Assembly (NCBI GenBank): GCA_948099385.1
Contig: CANUEZ040000024.1
Span: 25,269,001 to 25,333,000, forward strand
Direction of reading: 5' to 3'
Length of the DNA: 64,000 nt
From: Fasciola hepatica
Taxonomy: Eukaryota > Platyhelminthes > Trematoda > Plagiorchiida > Fasciolidae
A model generated the notes under the pieces. It was given only the letters and a program-made list of their open reading frames with translations. It did not search any database and was not told where the DNA came from. Made by a program: the position numbers and the translations under genes. Shown piece by piece: positions 45,758 through 55,960 of the stretch. Numbering within the stretch: position 1 is the first letter of the stretch; every line of letters starts with the position of its first letter.

Positions 45758-46935
45758 GAAAGTATTTTGCAGATTTGTCCATGCCCATTTAAACTACTTT
45801 CTACAATGGCCTACTTTTATGCTTGTCAGTAGGCAAATAATTGGAAAATCCACCAGGCTATGAGCGCTGGGCTCAATTGCCTAGACCTGATTTTGTGTAC
45901 ACTGACACCATTTCGACCAGTACAGGTTGCCGTGAAATCAAGACTACATACGGATAGTTACTAGCATACATTCGAATCGTTTGGCCATATTTTCGCTGAA
46001 GAACATTGTTGAACAAGCCTCACCCGTTCACCCTAATATATGCGAGGTGAAGACTAGTACTACTTATACAGCAATAAATCAGACAGAGACGAAGCTGCTT
46101 CATCGGTGGAGTGACTGGGAATTGCAGCTGCGCGTCAGGAGTAATACAACTGGTCCACCGACCGTTATTCGTTTCGAACATCTACGGTACTACAATGCCA
46201 GCAGAAATATTGAGCTAGTTCATCAGTACCTATTCGTCGACCTCAAGCTACAAACCTTTGGGGAGATGCATGGGAAGTCCCATCAGGGAAAGTAAAGGAA
46301 CTCCTAGAAATTTCCCGGAAATTCAAAAATATTATTTTATTTTTACCACAAGCTAGTGTGCCCTTAGACTCCCTCGGCTTTCTGTTTCCATTTAGAAGGC
46401 AACACAATGATGGACAGAAAAACGTTATTGGCCATATAGAGGCTTCAGTATCTGATCTGTTCTGTTATTGATGATACTCATTATGGTTCACATCGGGGAT
46501 CTTTTTGCAATAGGATTTTTTATGCCTTCAAGGCGTTTTTTACACATCATATGGATTGTGTTTCTCACTCTTTCACCAGTGCGACCCATCCAACTTTTTA
46601 TTTGTCTTATATAGTCAGATGAAATTGGTATTCATAACGATAACCTGTGACCACATGCAATAAATCTGTAGGAAAGCCATCTGGACCACTGACTTCATAA
46701 CCTTGACTTCTGAGAATTCGACTATATTTTGGTATTTGCCCTTCGGCAATCTTGATCTCATGGCAACTTGTACTGGTCGAAATGGTGTCAGTGTACACAA
46801 AATCAGGTCTAGGCAATTGAGCCCAGCGCTCATAGCCTGGTGGATTTTCCAATTATTTGCCTACTGACAAGCATAAAAGTAGGCCATTGTAGAAAGTAGT
46901 TTAAATGGGCATGGACAAATCTGCAAAATATTTTC
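45758..46935. repeat. Inverted repeat, two 187-bp arms around an 800-bp spacer
   Basis: 45758-45944 is the inverted copy of 46749-46935 (positions sum to 92693, no indels). Identity is nearly complete across the middle of the arms and falls off at both ends. The spacer contains a 104-codon frame (45981-46295), and the right arm continues on the minus strand into an 81-codon frame (46607-46852) starting MENPPGYERWAQLPRPDFVY. Neither frame is recognised. This could be an unidentified transposon with inverted ends. Confidence 0.85.
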
Positions 46936-48894
46936 ACAACCTAAAAACGCTACTTTGGTAGCCTTCTAATTGTGGTTGAAAACCATATAATCATGCTCAG
47001 TAATAACGCTGTCATCTTTTCCAGCTGTTATTGAAAACCGATTCACGTCTCCCCAATTTTTTCACTCTCTCTGATTATGAGCTTCTACGCGGACTGAGCA
47101 CCTTTCATGAATTCCCTGATACTGAGCCATTCACACAGCTATTCATGTGTGTACTAGCTAGCAGTGTTCGTAAGTTGTCCCTAATAAAATGCCGACGCGT
47201 GGGGCGAATTGAGGTTTCCCTAAGCTCCTTTTCCATTGAAATTTCGTCACAATATCATTGTCCTACTACTAAACTGCATTGGAAAATACTTAAGGATAAA
47301 AAATCATTGACGCGAACAGAATATGATCAGATGGGACTTCACATTTAAAAATGAATCAAGAAGGTTCAGACTGCATTCGTCTGACAGAAGCTCGCAAGTC
47401 TTATTGAGGAAGTGAAGGATATTTTTGCGTCCTTGTTAGTGACCTGGGACCGACTTTCTACTAAGGCACATTCTACAGAAGGTTTCGCCGTACTGCGCAT
47501 ACTGAACCAACCCCGGACCTGTTAGTGCTCGAGTTGCCATTAACCGTAACCCATTGTTCTGCGATTAACTTTGAACAAAACCATTTAGAATAACCGAATT
47601 TGACAAGCAGTTGTGCCAACCCCTTGTAAAATAAAATACGTACACGGATTTTAATCACAAAACTCATACAAGTGATTGAGATGGTGTGAAAATCTATTGA
47701 ACCCGCCCCTGTATGAATGGTAAAACACCAACTGGCTTGCAGACACTACGAGCTCCACGACAAATTATTTATTTCCGATAATCCTGGGTGCTCTGTTCAA
47801 CAGTGTTCACGCCACTTGTAATTCCCGGAATAATGTTCACTCAAGCTTTACGTTCTGTTTTAAATGCAGACCTCTCAACTATGAAAATGGAAGGATAGGG
47901 TGAGGTGAATGTCTGTATGAGCTGGAACAAGTAAAAATACTCTCATACAAACAGCCAAAGACAAGCATAGACCGGATTTCTAAAAAACATTTAGGTCGAT
48001 ATTAAGTATTTGTGTCGTTTTGAAGGGTCTAATCATTATCTCGGTAAAAGAAAACGTAGAATTTGAAAACAAATCTTCCAGTAGATCACGAGAGAACTCT
48101 TAAGAGGTGCTTTCAAACTACTTCAGGTGTGAATCAAAGTTTCAGAGGTCTGCTAATGGATGTGTGCTTTCTGTGTAAGGCAAACCTTACAGTCTGCACC
48201 ATTTCTGCTGTAAAGCAAGACGAAATCAGTGCCTTAAATGACTGATGGTCATTCTCATAATTGAGGGCAATGGACCAGAAGTCAAATAAACGGTCAACTC
48301 AATAAAATTTGGCCCGGGAATACTACCTACATATTAATGCGCTAATCAATCAGCGCAAGCTATTTTCTCGGTTCTCATATGTTTATCCAACTTAGAAATT
48401 GCATCGTTGTATTTTTGATGGGTTCCCAATAGAGTTGGTGTCCAAAATTCTGTTTTTATCTTTGGATGACCATGAGTGAAGTTATGCACAAGGTAAAACC
48501 CATCGAGCTGTACATGTTCGAACCGATAAGGGAGGAGGTATCAACCTTATATTCATCATAAAATAGCATTGAAATTACTACACTTTTACCCTACCTTCGT
48601 TAGGAATGATTGATAATGCTTTTCCACCTAGTCCTGGATGCAACCGGATAACCGGTATGAAAGATTAGGAGACTCATTCCCTGGTTACTAGGCGGTCATA
48701 TCTATACCGCTGTGAGACTGATTTGTGAAGTTATCACAATGATTTGTGAAATCACCAGATAGACCTGGAAAACGACCATTTTAATAATGCAACGGTTGGT
48801 TACCGAGTCAGTATAACGCATCTCAATGGTCACCTGCCTCTCTAGCTGATGACTAGTAGTTGTAACTGGTGTATTCTTAATCAGTCGCACCGAA
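46936..48894. other. No recognised gene
   Basis: A 105-codon plus-strand frame (47031-47348) ends in HWKILKDKKSLTRTEYDQMG, which weakly recalls the segment before the RT in PLEs. Nothing firm. Confidence 0.3.
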
Positions 48895-49140
48895 ACAGGC
48901 ATTTGTTACACTCCATTTATTTGTCAGAACGTAAATGCAACCAAACCGCAGCTGGCGCTCAAGCCGCACTCAATCAAGCTAGTAAGTAAGCAAATGAGCA
49001 AGCAAGTAAAAGAGCTGAGCCACATGTGTTCACAGTCGTAAACAAGTCAGATCAATCGATACATGGAAAGATCGACGGGTCAATAGTGTCCGCTCCAAAG
49101 CATGAATAGATGTCAAAACCAAGCAAACAAGAGAAATATT

Positions 49141-49575
49141 TATGCCACGCAATTACTTGCGAGTAGTGTGGCATATGTACCAAAAACGCGAAGCAGGTTT
49201 AAAAATGTGGGTCCGTTGCCCTCATCCTGTGGAGAAGACCTGATTGGTGGGAGGCATTCGCTTGGAGTTAACTAGGTCCGGAACCGTGTCTCCATTTGAA
49301 AGCTGTCGGGCATTTCTGGCTGTCATAGAGGTCGACATCTGAAAAAGCTTAACTTGGTGATTCGGATCAGCTCAAACGGGAGCGGGGTGGCGCAGTGGTA
49401 ACACACACGCCTTCAAGATGGGAGGGCCCGGGTTCAAACCCTGGGTGTGGCGGAGGATATGCACCACTGATGAGCTCTAACAAGAGCGAAACTCGAGTCT
49501 GGTGCTTCCGAGTGCAGGTTGGTCGGATGACCTGAGGTTTGCCCGTGAAACGTGGAGTCCAAAAGGACAGTCAAT
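49141..49575 (+). mobile_element. Complete tRNA-derived SINE with hammerhead ribozyme and target-site duplication
   Basis: About 435 bp. The boundaries are set by a direct repeat: CAAACAAGAGAAATATT (49124-49140) before and CAAACGAAGAGAAATATT (49576-49593) after. The order is: 5' leader with a small hairpin TATGCCAC/GTGTGGCATA; a segment shared with 51070-51225 (GGAGGCATTCGCTTGGAGT); GGTGATTCGGATCAGC; tRNA-like head with A-box-like GGTGGCGCAGTGGTAA and perfect B box GGTTCAAACCC; hammerhead at 49461-49505; and a tail GGTCGGATGACCTGAGGTTT to GGACAGTCAAT. The combination of polymerase III head and ribozyme resembles Sm-alpha of schistosomes. Mobilising LINE unknown. This is the best preserved of five copies in the window. 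Confidence 0.85.
49461..49505 (+). ncRNA. Hammerhead ribozyme, type I, apparently intact
   Basis: Stem I GCACCA (49461-49466) pairs perfectly with TGGTGC (49500-49505). Core CTGATGA (49467-49473). Stem II GCTC (49474-49477) with GAGC (49484-49487), loop TAACAA. Core GAAA (49488-49491). Short stem III in ACTCGAGT (two pairs with a UCGA loop, or a palindromic dimer contact). Cleavage expected after C49499 (GUC). The G-C pair closing stem II next to the core is present. Outside stem I, GGATAT and TTCC can form a further GG/CC helix with an internal loop, as needed for tertiary contacts. No core change seen. Activity is inferred, not shown. Confidence 0.9.
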
Positions 49576-50089
49576 CAAACGAAGAGAAATATTGATTGGT
49601 TGTCCGCGTTGTATCAGTGACTTTGCCCAGATACTACAGTACCCGTCGGTTTTAACATGCTCCCCCGTTTGAAAATGGGACAGACCTCAGTCGTGCATCA
49701 TATCGCACTCACAAACAGGCTCTGGTCCGGTGGGTCGGGGTATCCAAGTGATTTGGGTGTGACGACTAAACCGTCCTCAATGTATGAATACAAATGACTG
49801 CATCCTAAGTTATACGCCTTTAGGATAGCAAAGCATTTCGGCTACGCATTAGACAGAGTTTTGAAATTGATCCTTGAATAACATCAGCATTCGGTTCATA
49901 GTCATGACACCAAAACGAAAACATACTGATTACTATAGCTTAGGGATTAGTTCGCTGTGGTTTTGACTGTATTCTTAGTGCACTTGTTTCTCCGTTGCCT
50001 AGGATCATAGCTGGTAATTCTGTTACGTTTATAAGTTCCCAAACGGTATGTTCGTCGTTAGCGGTAGGACATGCCATTTTCGCGTTCCA

Positions 50090-50290
50090 TTTATTTGTAT
50101 GAACCTAAACACAAAATCCGGCAGTAGCTTGTGAGCAAGCAGCAGTCAAGCAGGCAAAACGTAAGCAAGTAATCAGGCATGTTCGTAAGTTATTGAGCGA
50201 AAGCCAAGCAAGGTTTATCGATACCTTACAGGACTGATTAGTCAACACTGCTCTGGCTGAAGCATTATGGAATATCAACAGGCATGTGTC
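50090..50290 (+). repeat. Dispersed repeat R3, copy 2
   Basis: Shares TTATTTGTATGAACC..., ACACAAAATCCGGC-AGTAGC, and GTCAACACTGCTCTGGCTGA then AGCAT with the copy at 54485-54770 (ACACAAAACCCGGCCGTAGC, GTCAACACTGCTGGCGCTAA). Confidence 0.6.
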
Positions 50291-50764
50291 ACCATATGAA
50301 AGGGATTTTGATTGATTCTCTATATAGTATGCGTTACTGTTTAAAAGGGACACAATCTTTCTGGAAGGTAGTTTCCCACGAACCGTGTACAGTTCATGGA
50401 TGTACGCGTAAAATACGTGCGATATACCTGAGTTCCCATCATTATAAATATAGCGTCACTGCCTCCCATATGTAGGCCTACTGAGAATCAACAGTAAAGA
50501 ACGTATCCGATAAATCTTACCTGACGGAATCTCACGTTAAAAACTGAATGTGTTTATACCATCTCGCTTGAAGACGTTTATTTTCAATGCCTAGTCAGTA
50601 CACTTCACTAGATTAAATAGGAGCCTCCGACATTCATCTGCACCTGATTCCTTTCAGTGGACGGTCGTTAGGATTCACAATGTTTGCCGATTGTCAGGAT
50701 GGTCTCCCAAGCAGTAAAAATAGGCATCCCATTTCAGTGGCACAAAAGATAAATAAATATGGTA

Positions 50765-50995
50765 GCTGCTTGGCTGGCTGTCCTTTGGGCCCCACCTTTC
50801 ACGCACTAAGCCCAGGTCATCGGTCATCGCACCAACCCTGCACTCAGAAGCACTGCACTCGTGTCTTACTCTTGTTAGTACTCATCAGTTTTGCATATCC
50901 TCCGCTGTACCCGGGGTTTGAACCCGGGCCTCTCCACCCAAAGGTGCGTGTTGCCCTTGCGCCACTCCGCTCTCGTCCAAAAATCAGTTAGCCAT
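50765..50995 (-). mobile_element. Hammerhead SINE, minus-strand copy
   Basis: On the minus strand: GGCGCAAGGGCAACACGCAC (A-box region), B box GGTTCAAACCCCGGG, GCGGAGGATATGC, decayed hammerhead and the family tail ending near GGCCCAAAGGACAGCC. Its 5' leader is missing, apparently cut by or abutting the plus-strand copy that starts about 51010. Confidence 0.8.
50851..50898 (-). ncRNA. Hammerhead-like motif in SINE (decayed)
   Basis: Minus strand: GCAAAA, CTGATGA, GTAC, loop TAACAA, GAGT, AAGA, CACGAG, TG, CAGTGC. Core GAAA has become AAGA and the GUC site GUG. The CTGATGA box and loop are kept. Confidence 0.6.
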
Positions 50996-51009
50996 GCAAC
51001 GTATCATCA

Positions 51010-51440
51010 CTGCCACACATTACCCCCAAGTAATCGTGAGATATTTATAAATGTCAAAAACAAAGTAGTTTTAAATACGGTTACAATGGCCCGTCCTGAG
51101 GAGAAAACCTGAATTGGCAGGAGGCATTCGCTTGGAGTCTGCAGAATAGTGACCGTGTCTCTCTTTGAAACCGTCTGGCATTGCTGGCTTTCATAGAGGA
51201 CAACATGTCAATAAACTTAAATCGGTGATTCGGATCAGCCTGGAGATAGGCGGGGTCGCACAAGGGCAACGTACATCTTCGGGATGAAAAAGCCCCCGGG
51301 TGCAGCGGAGGATATGCAACACTGATGAGCACTAACAAGAGCAAAACTCGAGTCTGGTGCCTCCGAGTGCAGGGTTGGTCGGATGACCTGAGGTTTTGTG
51401 CGTTAAAGGTGGATTCTAAAGGACATTCATTTAAGCAATG
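51010..51440 (+). mobile_element. Hammerhead SINE, second plus-strand copy
   Basis: Aligns with 49141-49575 over leader (AGGAGGCATTCGCTTGGAGT), GGTGATTCGGATCAGCC, ribozyme region and tail (GGTCGGATGACCTGAGGTTT). The tRNA-like head is damaged: the B box is deleted (AAAGCCCCCGGGTGCAGCGG). With the minus-strand copy just upstream it forms a head-to-head pair. Confidence 0.8.
51316..51360 (+). ncRNA. Hammerhead-like motif in SINE (near-intact)
   Basis: GCAACA, CTGATGA (51322-51328), GCAC, TAACAA, GAGC, AAAA (51343-51346), CTCGAG, TC, TGGTGC. Only G12 (GAAA to AAAA), one stem I and one stem II pair differ from the intact copy. Loss of G12 should abolish cleavage. Confidence 0.7.
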
Positions 51441-53300
51441 TACCGTCGACTCCATACTACCCTCAGATAACAATGTGATACGTACAGATATAGCAGAGTT
51501 GAAATTTGGCCAAGCACCAAAAAGTTAAGCTAAACAGTCCTCTCAAGTAACACGATTATTGCCAACAGAATGGCTTGATGATCGGGCAACCGTGCTTTAC
51601 TTATCCCTTCCTAGAATGAACAAATCTACATTTTTCTATTTTTCGTGGAATGGTACTGTCAGTCGTCTCGTTCATCAGCTTGCTTTTGTAATTTTACTTC
51701 TGTTTCAGTTAATATTCAGGCAGAGAAGATAGGAAGAATGTTCCTAGACTTGACATCGTTTCGATTTCGATGTGCAGATCTCCCCAGGTATGGTGTTGCT
51801 ATTTTACTGGATATCATTCTGTTACCATCAAGTTAAAAACTATCATGACAACTGAACGGACTTACTTAGATAACCGAAATGTTGTCACTTGTGTGATTTT
51901 CTCAGAAATCCTCTATTTATGCGTACTAATGGAGAATCTATTTTACACCGTGAGGTAAATATTGCATTGTCTGGGTATGGTAGTTTCAGAAAACTGTGAA
52001 CTTGCTCTTTTAACGGCATGGCAGACTACCTCTTGTACAGTTCACTGACCAATTTGAATTCTAATCCGAGATTTCGTGTTCAAGTTCTTGGAAAAATTTC
52101 AGCTTTGCTTTGGAGCTATATTACGAGCTTTCTGTGTATTTAGTCCTTTGAGTGTTTATTCCAGTGAACAAAACTGGTTTCGCGGTTATTGGTCCTCTCA
52201 TGAATTCTTGTCGTCTGGAGTAGCTGAATGTTCACTCCAGTGCCTGAGAAGTTGAGAATCGTCTAGGACGATTCCAAGTGCAGTGTCCTTATGGAAAGGA
52301 ATGCGTTGCAAAATGAAAGCTGAACTAATTCCACTAGACATTGTAAAGGACCTCTATTGATCAATCGAGAATTTGGTCCTCCTAAAAATCTCCACATTTT
52401 GGCAGCAAGGTTCTTTAAATGGTTTCCTAACTGTCAATTCTGAGGTGTTTACAAGTCTAAGTTACACCCTCTGATGCAGGAAGTATCCAGCCTTCTCGGT
52501 AATTTGTTTTACAGCTGCAGACTTAAGCTGCCTAGCGAAAATTTGGTGAAATCCCACTGCGTGATAGAATAATTACTGGGACAAATTGCAACGGCCACTG
52601 CTCCTCCTATTCCATGAATGCACATTCTAGTCTATCAGATCGGTTTGTGAGCAGTACCACGACGTGCTTCCTGCGGTTATTCAGTAACCGAAGTATTGTT
52701 CAAAGTCGGAAAACCTCCAACCGTTCCTGCTCAACGGGGACTCTTAGCTCAGTACTGTCAGAGACAACAAATTCACCGGCAAACCTCAATACTACTCCTA
52801 ACCATCAAAACAACTGAAGGCTTCTGAGTCTTCTGGCCAAAAACATGGCCGCCATGTTGAGTCATAAATGCGTTAAAATCGGCTACATCAAATCAGTTCG
52901 TATGAACAAGCCTTCCCGTCTAGTACAACGTTCCACTGACAGTAGCAGTCTGTCTTCAGGTCATCTTTCCCTCGCGTTAGTCGATACTAGTTCTTAATCC
53001 AACCATCAAATTACCGTGTATTTATAGTGAACAATCTTTCAGAATAAACATCAAGATTCTTGACTCATTTATTATAAACAATGTTTTCTTACATCTTGAT
53101 CATCCTATTGTATTTCAACCTAAAGTCAAAGTTATTGATGGGCATCTACTGCCCAAAATTGAATCTTGTGAAGTAGGTCTCACTGATTACAACTCAAACG
53201 CTTTCACGTATTCTGTTCTTGTTGTTGACCTTAGTATTTCTATCCTCTGTTAAAACTGAATGAGCCGTATACCTGCGCTATTATCCTTTTTGTCCGAATG
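51441..53300. other. Mostly unassigned; one decayed hammerhead
   Basis: 52170-52215 on the minus strand reads TTCATGAGAGGA, CCAATAACCGC, GAAA, CCAGT, a very decayed PLE-type hammerhead (motif F). A 67-codon Ser/Asn-rich frame at 52614-52817 might be the 5' flank of the following gypsy element. No other feature. Confidence 0.4.
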
Positions 53301-55960
53301 CTATAAATCTAGCCTCCAGCACTTGATTATCCAAAAGCCCCTAGAGGCGTTACAATGACTCCCGTAAATCTTGAAGTAACTTGTTTTCCCCTTCTTCATA
53401 AAACATCACATCTTCCCCATCGGATGCGGCCAAGTAAACAAAACCGGTAACATATTGGTTTCAGAGGAGGGAATTTCAACTGTGAATTCTTCAGCTCGGG
53501 CTACTCTTACTGTAACCCTATTGCAAAGAGATGGAGAGACTCCTAGAGTTTGCGGCTTCTATGGTACAGCATTTGACAAAGTTCTGAAACACTCAAGGTG
53601 AATAAATCTCAAGCCAGAATACATTCTTTACCGGTTTTAGTGTCCTAGTTCCTCTCGAAACTTGAGCTGGAGAATGCATTTATACATATCCCACTCGATG
53701 AACAGTTCCGTAAACTTGTAACCACCAGTATATTTTCTAGAATTTTGCAGTGCAAAGTTTTGCCTTTTGGTTCCCGAGTTCAGCACACCATTTTCGAAGC
53801 AGCATCTATCCTCCAGTTTCAGATTTCAAGGGTGTCTTAGCATATCAGGACAAAATCGCTTTACAGGCTTCCACTAAAGAGTTACGAGATGAACGTTTAC
53901 TTTCTTGTTTAACAGACTACTTAAACAAACTTTGTTATCGATCCTGAAAGCTTGCATCTTCTACTTCTGCAGTCCCATGTTTAGGTAACTTGGTTGATGT
54001 ACACGATTTCCGTCCCCATCTTAAACTATCTGCATCCTTATATAAAGTCCCTTCTCCGAAAGTACATTCACTACTGGGTTCCCTCCAATATTATTCACTA
54101 TTTCATAATCGGTGCACTAATACTCAAGCTTGTCGCCCAGGAAACATTTAATTGGCCATTATTGCATGAACAGTCCCTACGTAATTTATTTCACTTTCTG
54201 TCAACCGGTGCTGTCCTTTGTGCTTTATCACCACATTCGCCATCCAGACTTATTTCAGACACATCACCTACCGGAGATGTAGTGCTTCTAGAACATTATG
54301 GTTGAGCTGTTCTGTGCAATTCCCGACGACTCATTTTCGTAAAACACGGATATTCGCAGACACAAGGTAAAACATTAACCGCAGGTAGGGTAGGTACGGA
54401 GTCCACAAACACTTGTTTGAAACCCAGTTCACCATTGTGACAGACCAGTGTTGTGTCCACAATCGGTAGCAGAACACGTAATGGTGGCGTTGCATTTATT
54501 TATGCCATTGTGAACACAAAACCCGGCCGTAGCCGGCGACTGAGCTGCAAAAAAGCCAGTGAGTTTGCATAAAGAAATAAACTACTTGTGCCGTCACGCG
54601 CAGCAGAGGAAGACCAATCAGTACACAGCAAAATCGATAGGTCAACACTGCTGGCGCTAAAGCATGGTTAACGATCAAGGCAAATTGGGAGTATGTCCAT
54701 TCATGAGAGGAATATTGATCGGTTGTCCGCGTAGTGTGTGAGACCCTAACCAGACACAACAACCAGGAAACATTGAAACTCTTGTAAAATACACGCCATT
54801 CTTCAGCAACTCATCAGCAGCCTTGGTTTAGCAATGGAGTGTCGAGCTGTCTGCTTACTCGAAGGACATTCAGTATGAGAAAGTACATTCCATTACAGCT
54901 GACGATTACTAGTCTCGCTAAGCCCACACAAATGGGGCTCTCACTTCCAACTGGTCACTCACACAACCACTACTGGTTAGTCGATTAAACCTATTTCCGG
55001 GCTCGGAAAATTTTCCCCATACATCTACCGGTTGTGTTCGATGAGGATGTCGAGTAGGCATTAAACAGAGCTTCCCGAAGTTCTACGACCGTCTTGAGGA
55101 AATGTCTGTTATATGCGATGTTATTCTGTGTGTGAACGACAGAATGATTTCGCCTTCACCGCTACACCTAACGGTCTGGAAGGACTTGTATTCTGGGCAC
55201 TTGTGTGCCTAGAATAGGCCTCGTGCTCAACTCTCTTGTTGGTGGCCGGAGTCGAACAGTGATTTATGTTATATTATTGTACCTTGTAGTAATACCACAT
55301 ACAAAGTTCATTAGGAAAATCAAAGTGAGCCCCGTGGCCGATGTCCTCAGAGCCCTGGCAGTTTCGTCACACTGATTAGAGTGATTCAACCTGGGACAGG
55401 TATAAGGCATTAGATATTACTGATTCATATTCACGTCAGACGGAAATCTGTAGCATCGCTGTACCAACCACTAGGACTCACCGTAAAACTGTCATTTGGG
55501 AAGATATCCCAAATACAACCGTAACTGATAATGGAAGCCATTTCAAAACCAGAAGACCGACTGACTAGAATCTCTGGGGTGCCATCACCTCTTAACTCAA
55601 ACTAAACATTTAAAATCAAACACAGCAAGTGATAATTGTGTCCCGACCTGAAGGAAAAATAACATTTACTTTAAAAGCTTGGTTTATTGTTCATATGTGG
55701 AACTAAATCTTCACTGTAAGGTTCATAACGCAACAGAGAATCTTGTTATTTACTCCAATGCGTTTTTCTTCCTGTCAGGGGAACCACTTCTTCGCTGTTC
55801 CAGTGCCGGACTGGATCCTAAAATTATTACCAGAATTGGTAAAACTGCAGCCGATAAGTTCGAAAACTCAGTGATGGATCGCGGAAAGACTTGGTTTTTT
55901 TTACTTTGCATCATCTGTAATCTGATATTTCTTGTTACTGTAACCCAAATTCAATAACCA
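53300..55960 (+). mobile_element. Ty3/gypsy retrotransposon relic A (RT, RNase H, integrase)
   Basis: LTR retrotransposon pol remains, in order. Reverse transcriptase: SARATLTVTLLQRDGETPRV then CGFYG (about 53490-53570), LENAFIHIPLDEQFRKLVTT (about 53655-53730), YQDK at 53843-53854 where YxDD is expected, then KELRDERLLSCL. Connection: FRPHLKLSASLYKVPSPK and LLGSLQYYS (54010-54100). RNase H: TFNWPLLHEQSLRNLFHFLS then GAVLCALSPHSPSRLISDTS with the Asp at 54258. Integrase core: DITDSYSRQTEICSIAVPTT from 55413 (first Asp 55422-55424) and VTDNGSHF (second Asp 55527-55529). Integrase C-terminus: LDPKIITRIGKTAADKFENS in 55679-55957. Many stops and frameshifts; no LTRs identified. R3 copy 3 lies between RNase H and integrase. 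Confidence 0.85.
54485..54770 (+). repeat. Dispersed repeat R3, copy 3, inside gypsy relic A
   Basis: Uninterrupted copy: TTTATTTATGCC start, AACCCGGCCGTAGCCGGCGA, GTCAACACTGCTGGCGCTAA, GAGAGGAATATTGATCGGTT then GTCCGCG. It interrupts, or forms part of, the RNase H to integrase interval. Confidence 0.6.

Larger units (their letters stand above)
48895..49640 (+). repeat. Dispersed repeat R3, copy 1, split by a SINE
   Basis: 48895-49140 and 49576-49640 together correspond to the uninterrupted copies at 50090-50290 and 54485-54770: TTTATTTGT start, a segment with GTCAA...GCTCCAAAGCATG, and GAGAAATATTGATTGGTTGT then CCGCG near the end. The SINE at 49141-49575 sits inside the GAGAAATATT part. The repeat type is unknown; a solo LTR or a non-autonomous element is possible. 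Confidence 0.6.
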
